Shown in pieces: positions 6,169-9,325 of a stretch of DNA of 9,325 bases. This DNA is from Dysgonamonadaceae bacterium (GTDB lineage Bacteria; Bacteroidota; Bacteroidia; Bacteroidales; Azobacteroidaceae): the NCBI GenBank assembly GCA_031282925.1, contig JAITCT010000221.1:1-9325 (forward strand), written 5' to 3'. Position 1 is the first letter of the stretch. Every line of letters begins with the position of its first letter. The position numbers and the translations under genes are program-made. The notes beneath the pieces were generated by a model. It was given only the letters and a program-made list of their open reading frames with translations, had not been told where the DNA came from and searched no databases.

Positions 6169-6332
6169 TGCATCCGATTGACGGACAGTAAAAATGGAAG
6201 CGGAATGGAAAGCGGCACCCGGCCAGTGGAGCGGTAACAAAATATGCAGGCATTGCCGGCATTGCAGGTATTGTATGGCTGGCAACAGAACCTTCCGTTA
6301 CAGAGGAAAGGTCTGTTCACGGAACGGCGTGA
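6168..6332 (+). pseudogene. Small single-pass membrane protein with an in-frame stop at codon 8
   Basis: The ATG of the TAATG overlap reads MHPIDGQ and then TAA (6189-6191). The same frame then continues for 46 residues: a basic stretch (KWKRNGKRH), a hydrophobic segment KYAGIAGIAGIVWLA that fits one membrane span, and a polar tail ending SVHGTA. One C-to-T change (CAA to TAA) in an original QQ pair would explain the break. Positive residues before the segment suggest the C-terminus faces outward. The segment is coded by three near-identical 9-base units (6246-6272). No alternative start codon lies between the stop and the membrane segment, so the downstream part is probably not made unless the stop is read through. 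Confidence 0.5.
6246..6272 (+). repeat. Three tandem 9-base units coding GIA
   Basis: GCAGGCATT, GCCGGCATT and GCAGGTATT follow one another and code the AGIAGIAGI part of a membrane helix. The unit length is a multiple of three, so copy changes would lengthen or shorten the helix without breaking the frame. Confidence 0.7.
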
Positions 6333-6385
6333 AAGGTTATTTTACAGTTCAACAAATGCCGGACAGAAACGGTAAACAATAGATT

Positions 6386-7243
6386 ATGAAATCGAAGATA
6401 CCCGTTAAATGGGAAACGGCAGACCTTGTCTTCATCCGGAAGAACTTCCCGGTAATGACATGGAACCGGTTGCTGGAAGGAGTCAATGCAATCCGCCCGG
6501 CCTCGTGGCAGGTCAGCTCGTCTGCCCTGCGCTATCAGGTAAAATGTATGGGATTGAGCCGGGGCATTCAGATTCGATGGTCGCCCGAAGATATTGATTT
6601 CCTCCGTTCCCGTTATACACGGATGGGCAATGTGGAGATGGCGGCAAAGCTAAACGAAAGGCGCAGGACTTTCAGGATCATTGACGGCAGGAAAGTTTTC
6701 CGTACCTTTACAAAAAGGCACGTGGAAAAGAAATTGAAACTGCTGGGACTTCACAGGACGGCGGAACAAATCCGGCAAATCAAAAAACGGAATCTTGTTA
6801 CCACCGGCTACAGGGTTCTGACGCACGACTGCAACCTCTGGACGCAGGGGAAAAGAAAAGCGGCTGATGAAGCATCCGTCCGGATATGGAAAGGCAGGCG
6901 GCATGTAAAAATAAACGGGAAATTCACGCCTTACACGCGCTGGTTTTACCACAATTTTATACGGCCTGTTCCTCCGGGATATATGGTATATCATTTGGAC
7001 TGCGACAGGCTGAATGACAGTCCGGACAACCTGGCCTGTGCGCCGCACAACAATCTTCAGTCATTTGCCTATTACCGGCACGCACTGACCCTTCTTGACA
7101 GGAGGGAGAAAAAGTTATTGGACATCCTCCGTGTCAGGAATTACGGCAGGCAGGGTGATGAAATCCGGCAGATGCACACGGATTTGAACAGGATCAGGAA
7201 ATTGCAGCAAAAAATAAGGAATAAAATACGTCCGAATAATTAA
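6386..7243 (+). CDS. HNH-type endonuclease-like protein with two SANT/Myb-like N-terminal repeats
   Basis: The 285-residue, strongly basic protein is intact. Its C-terminal half has an HNH_3-like core: YTRWFYHNFI (183-192), MVYHLDCDRLNDSPDNLACA (200-219), with H203, N210 and N215 at expected places. The usual first His of the family is Thr184, and the residue before the catalytic His, normally Asn or Asp, is Tyr202, so nuclease activity is uncertain. The N-terminal half shows two repeats beginning KWETADLVFIRKNFP (8-22) and RWSPEDIDFLRSRYT (64-78), each followed by a second and third helix, which fits DNA binding of the SANT/Myb type. A basic C-terminal helix (about 240-285) could hold DNA as well. 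Such proteins are frequent in Bacteroides phages, often as free-standing homing-type nucleases. The ATG at 6386 has no strong ribosome site. Arg codons AGG and CGG are commoner than in the housekeeping genes. Confidence 0.85.
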   Translation: MKSKIPVKWETADLVFIRKNFPVMTWNRLLEGVNAIRPASWQVSSSALRYQVKCMGLSRGIQIRWSPEDIDFLRSRYTRMGNVEMAAKLNERRRTFRIIDGRKVFRTFTKRHVEKKLKLLGLHRTAEQIRQIKKRNLVTTGYRVLTHDCNLWTQGKRKAADEASVRIWKGRRHVKINGKFTPYTRWFYHNFIRPVPPGYMVYHLDCDRLNDSPDNLACAPHNNLQSFAYYRHALTLLDRREKKLLDILRVRNYGRQGDEIRQMHTDLNRIRKLQQKIRNKIRPNN

Positions 7244-7259
7244 TGATTTTTTAATGATT
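7240..7259. repeat. Two copies of TTAATGATT at the gene junction
   Basis: TTAATGATT occurs at 7240-7248 and 7251-7259, an 11-base period spanning the stop codon of the HNH gene and the short gap before the next gene. It may be a binding site or a small duplication; AT-rich sequence makes chance plausible. Confidence 0.5.
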
Positions 7260-7266
7260 AAATAAA

Positions 7267-7899
7267 ATGAAAAACAGGGATGAAATTTTCAAACTGTATA
7301 TAGATCCCGACAACTTTCGGGAGATGTTTCACACTCCTTTTTTTCAAAACGGGTACATTTATGCCAGCAACGGCAGCATCGCATTACGGGTATGCGGAAA
7401 CATGCTGAAAAAAAAGAATATATTGAAATCCCAAAAACCGGACTGCTCAAATCTTTTCCCGGAAACAGAAAAGGAAAAAACAGTAAGTGTTAATCAACTC
7501 AATAAACTGCTTTGGGCGGCTGATATGATTGAAAAAACAACAAAAACCGCGACATATGTTAAATGTAAGGAATGTGAAGGGAGCGGCAAAGTTACATGGC
7601 AATACGGTGATTATACCAGGGATTGTGAATGTCCTGTCTGTAACGGTTCCGGAAATATCAGGAAGACAGAAAAAGTTAATATCGAAAAAAGGATATTTAA
7701 TAAGGATGCCATTATAAAACTGGAAGGTTCGGAGTTTAGAGCCGAACACATTCAAATAATTGTCAAAACAATGAAATTGCTCGAAATCACAGAAGCAAAG
7801 ATGCAGTGGGATAAGAATACAAAGTCAATGAAAGTTGTTTTTGATTTTGGTAACGGTATTGCTGTTTTGATAGCGGAAACACACTTTTACCAGATATAA
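7267..7899 (+). CDS. Protein with DnaJ-type zinc knuckle, possibly clamp-like
   Basis: This intact 210-residue protein starts 23 bases after the HNH gene. Two CxxCxGxG motifs, CKECEGSG (100-107) and CPVCNGSG (122-129), form one DnaJ-like zinc site with ligands C100, C103, C122 and C125. No J domain is present. The N-terminal part (PFFQNGYIYASNGSIALRV, 24-42) resembles the opening of proteins in phages and elements of this phylum that look like DNA-clamp folds, in which a 'Y-A-DG--L-R' segment follows an N-terminal helix. The C-terminus (KVVFDFGNGIAVLIAE, 189-204) is again beta-rich. A beta-rich scaffold with a zinc knuckle inserted is my inference, and a function in DNA replication or binding is only a guess. 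Its base composition is clearly more AT-rich than the HNH gene beside it, so the neighbours may have different origins. Confidence 0.82.
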   Translation: MKNRDEIFKLYIDPDNFREMFHTPFFQNGYIYASNGSIALRVCGNMLKKKNILKSQKPDCSNLFPETEKEKTVSVNQLNKLLWAADMIEKTTKTATYVKCKECEGSGKVTWQYGDYTRDCECPVCNGSGNIRKTEKVNIEKRIFNKDAIIKLEGSEFRAEHIQIIVKTMKLLEITEAKMQWDKNTKSMKVVFDFGNGIAVLIAETHFYQI

Positions 7900-7910
7900 A
7901 TAGTTTGAAT

Positions 7911-8502
7911 ATGACAACTGCATATGCGAGAACAAAAAGGAATAAAACAGATTTGAATAATCACAGAACAGTAAAAACAAAAAACACTGGCGTTACAACC
8001 TGAAATATTTGCCAAATTCGACCTGAACACGTTAAGTCAGGTAGCGCTCCTTCCTGTGGATGTGGCGAGGTTTATCACTTCGGCTTTCAGCCGGGAGAGA
8101 GACCGCTATGTCTATAACGGCAGCCGGCGGCTGTTTATATCGGAAGAAGACAGGCGGCAGCTTTCGGAGCGCCGCCTGAGCGACTACAGCAGCTTAACAG
8201 CAGACCCTGCCAAACGGATGCACTGGGAACGGGTCCACGGGAAATGCGGGAAAGGCAAAACAGGGCCGTATGCCGGCGACCGGGACTCCGGCGTCTGTCC
8301 CGCCATCCGTTACCGTAACCGTCAGGAAGGGACATCCGGGACTGTCAAACCGGTTTCATACCGCCACCATCCGCATTATACGGGGGATATTTATTACGCT
8401 TTCAGCGAAGAGTTCATCGAAAGGAACAGCAGATTCGGCGATGGCTGCCGGGATGTCTGTGCTGACGCGCCGAACCGCCTGAGCGAACACTGCTCTCCAT
8501 AA
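7911..8502 (+). pseudogene. Element protein broken at an A6 tract, unknown function
   Basis: The ATG at 7911, 11 bases after the zinc-knuckle gene, reads a basic N-terminus (MTTAYARTKRNKTDLNN...) and stops after 30 codons. Another frame, open from 7975, carries LALQPEIFAKFDLNTLSQVA, LLPVDVARFITSAFSRERDR and RRLFISEEDRRQLSERRL with no good start codon before a GTG at 8056. Removing one A from AAAAAA (7979-7984) joins them as ...VKTKTLALQPEIF..., which looks natural. The protein is soluble, helical and charged. After about residue 95 (position 8200) the frame becomes Cys/His/Gly-rich and unconvincing until 8370-8430 (YYAFSEEFIERN), so further breaks are likely. GC content is high here. I recognise no named family. 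A start at the GTG at 8056 is the alternative. Confidence 0.5.
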
Positions 8503-8693
8503 TCAGGAACATGGTGAAGGAACTGGATGCCGAAGGCCGCGGGCAGGCCGCCCCGTACGGAGCAGCGGCGCCGGCCTCTCCGGAGGCGGCCATCCCGGAG
8601 GACGACAAATATGCAGGGAAAAGCCCTGCCGAATGCGTTGCCGTTTTTCAGCAGACCGTACAGGGTTTATCCGGTAAATTCGATTCATCATGA
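8466..8693 (+). pseudogene. C-terminal gene remnant ending ...GLSGKFDSS
   Basis: A frame open from 8466 reads RAEPPERTLLSIIRNMVKEL, an Ala/Pro-rich linker around 8550-8600, and a helical end with AECVAVFQQTVQGLSGKFDS, stopping at 8691-8693. The first start codon is an ATG at 8511 inside the helix TLLSIIRNMVKELDAEG, which argues that this is the tail of a longer protein, probably the gene beginning at 7911 after one or more frame changes between 8200 and 8470. If translated alone from 8511 it would be 60 residues. It overlaps the end of the upstream frame. Function unknown. Confidence 0.45.
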
Positions 8694-8750
8694 TTGACAG
8701 TTTCCATATAATCAATTAATACGGATACTTTTTTTTCAACTGTTTTCTGC

Positions 8751-8762
8751 TTCCGGCCGGAA
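8751..8762. other. Perfect 12-bp palindrome TTCCGGCCGGAA
   Basis: The palindrome is flanked by CTG (8747-8749) and CAG (8763-8765), which extend the symmetry past one unpaired C. It lies in the gene-free gap between 8694 and 8772, ten bases before a stronger hairpin. It could be a protein-binding operator or part of a double hairpin. Confidence 0.6.
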
Positions 8763-8772
8763 CAGGGGGGAG

Positions 8773-8806
8773 CGCCGTGCCTGAACAGGTACGGCGTTTC
8801 TTATTA
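8773..8806 (+). terminator. Strong hairpin with U-rich tail
   Basis: CGCCGTGCCTG (8773-8783) pairs with CAGGTACGGCG (8786-8796) over 11 bp with one G-U pair, and TTTCTTATT follows. This is a good rho-independent terminator for the genes ending at 8693. A GTG codon at 8777, preceded by a G6 run, sits inside the stem, so a gene start there is unlikely. Confidence 0.7.
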
Positions 8807-9260
8807 ATGCGTTTGCTGTCAATTAGTTACGATTTGAAAATTCGCGCGCAATTTTTTTCAAGGTTTTTTCCGGTTTCTTTTTTTCAACATTTCCGGAGCA
8901 ACCGTTGTGCAGATGCGGACAGGTACGGTGCCGAAACAGACATAAAAATCAGCCGGAACGATTTTTACCGTCACGGATGGGAACTGTCTGCCACGGATAT
9001 TTCCGCCTTCAACAACATCATGGCAGGGCGTGCCAAAATCTTGCTTTACAAAACAGTCGGCCTTTACCGGGCTTTCAATTACCGGTTGACGGAGTGTATA
9101 GACATAAATTATGGATTTAGCGAAGACGTCCGGCCGCAGGAATCAATTCGCAAAAAACTGCCGGCAGAACCTGAAAATCCAAAAGGGAGACATGGACCGG
9201 CCGGCCGCCGGATATGTCGAAAAATTTGATTCCGATGATTTTTTAACTAAAAAAAGTTAA
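8807..9260 (+). pseudogene. Element protein of unknown function, C-terminus in another frame
   Basis: A frame running to 9229 holds a convincing stretch from about 8940: KISRNDFYRHGWELSATDIS, AFNNIMAGRAKILLYKTVGL and YRAFNYRLTECIDINYGFSE. Its upstream part, after the ATG at 8807, is T-rich with Phe runs and probably not coding, so the true start is unclear; an ATG at 8913 lies in another frame. At the other end the frame decays into PKGRHGPAGRRICRKI, while the neighbouring frame gives a natural ending, GYVEKFDSDDFLTKKS with TAA at 9258-9260. The switch must fall between about 9120 and 9190, where AAAAAA (9152-9157) and AAAA (9181-9184) are candidate slippage points. The protein is soluble and helical. 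Similar short proteins occur in Bacteroides elements to my knowledge, without assigned function. Confidence 0.5.
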
Positions 9261-9270
9261 ATAACGATAT

Positions 9271-9325
9271 ATGCCATACCCCAAACATCATTTGTGCGCA
9301 TACCGGAAGATGTAACGTCCGGGCA
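9271..9325 (+). CDS. Possible start of a further gene, cut by the window end
   Basis: ATG at 9271 reads MPYPKHHLCAYRKM and stops at 9313-9315. A neighbouring frame reads TPNIICAHTGRCNVRA to the window end, and the loss of one C from CCCC (9279-9282) would give MPYTPNII. This is too short to judge; it is listed because it repeats the pattern of breaks at short runs. Confidence 0.2.

Noticed and set aside
6189..6191. Stop-codon reassignment (TAA read as Gln), as in some phages
   Set aside because: The intact HNH and zinc-knuckle genes end in TAA at natural lengths, and only one in-frame TAA would need recoding.
5926..6320. Two leftward frames of about 120-130 residues
   Set aside because: They are antisense to the 68-residue gene and the membrane-protein gene, and their composition (Phe/Leu/Pro-rich) is that of shadow frames.
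6194..6382. Cys-rich rightward frame with CRHCRHCRYC, possible zinc protein
   Set aside because: The cysteines come from the same 9-base units that code a natural GIAGIAGIVWLA membrane helix in the other frame, which also has the TAATG-coupled start.
8694..8712. TTGACA and TATAAT resembling a sigma-70 promoter
   Set aside because: The spacer is only 7 bases instead of about 17, and this phylum uses a different consensus.
4990..9325. CRISPR array, toxin-antitoxin pair, integrase or transposase in the accessory region
   Set aside because: No regularly spaced repeats, no recombinase motifs and no recognisable toxin or antitoxin sequences were seen on either strand.

Overview
The window looks like a piece of a Bacteroidales (Bacteroidetes) chromosome with an accessory, phage- or element-derived stretch on its right. 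This rests on the type of NadB, rubrerythrin, TatD and isoprenyl synthase, on TAnnTTTG-type promoter boxes, on the lack of strong Shine-Dalgarno sequences, and on accessory protein families I associate with Bacteroides phages and integrated elements. No rRNA, tRNA, CRISPR array, integrase or transposase is visible.

Positions 1-4806 are dense, intact housekeeping sequence. nadB (NAD synthesis) runs rightward and converges on a leftward rubrerythrin gene (peroxide defence). The two are separated by a short symmetrical repeat that may end transcription. Leftward from about 4850 runs an apparent three-gene operon: a trans-isoprenyl diphosphate synthase, a 230-residue protein of unknown function, and a TatD-family metal hydrolase. 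The last two abut without a spacer. Rubrerythrin has its own TATATTTG box.

Positions 4807-5109 hold no convincing gene. They contain the leftward operon promoter, a possible rightward promoter followed about 90 bases later by a hairpin with a T7 tract (a candidate small RNA of about 87 nt), and a hairpin-plus-CGGTAGAAAG sequence resembling interspersed repeats of this phylum.

Positions 5110-9325 are accessory and all rightward. Three genes are intact: a 68-residue acidic protein, a 285-residue HNH-type protein with two DNA-binding-like repeats, and a 210-residue protein with a DnaJ-type zinc knuckle. The genes around them carry frame breaks. Several breaks sit at simple tracts: G4 near 5333, (AT)6A at 5819, and A6 at 7979. 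One gene has a TAA at codon 8, and the genes beyond 8200 can only be followed by changing frame. The plainest reading is a decaying phage or integrated element. The dinucleotide break at 5819 is reversible by slippage, so on/off switching is possible and can be tested.

The housekeeping genes show no frame breaks, so poor sequence quality across the window is an unlikely explanation.
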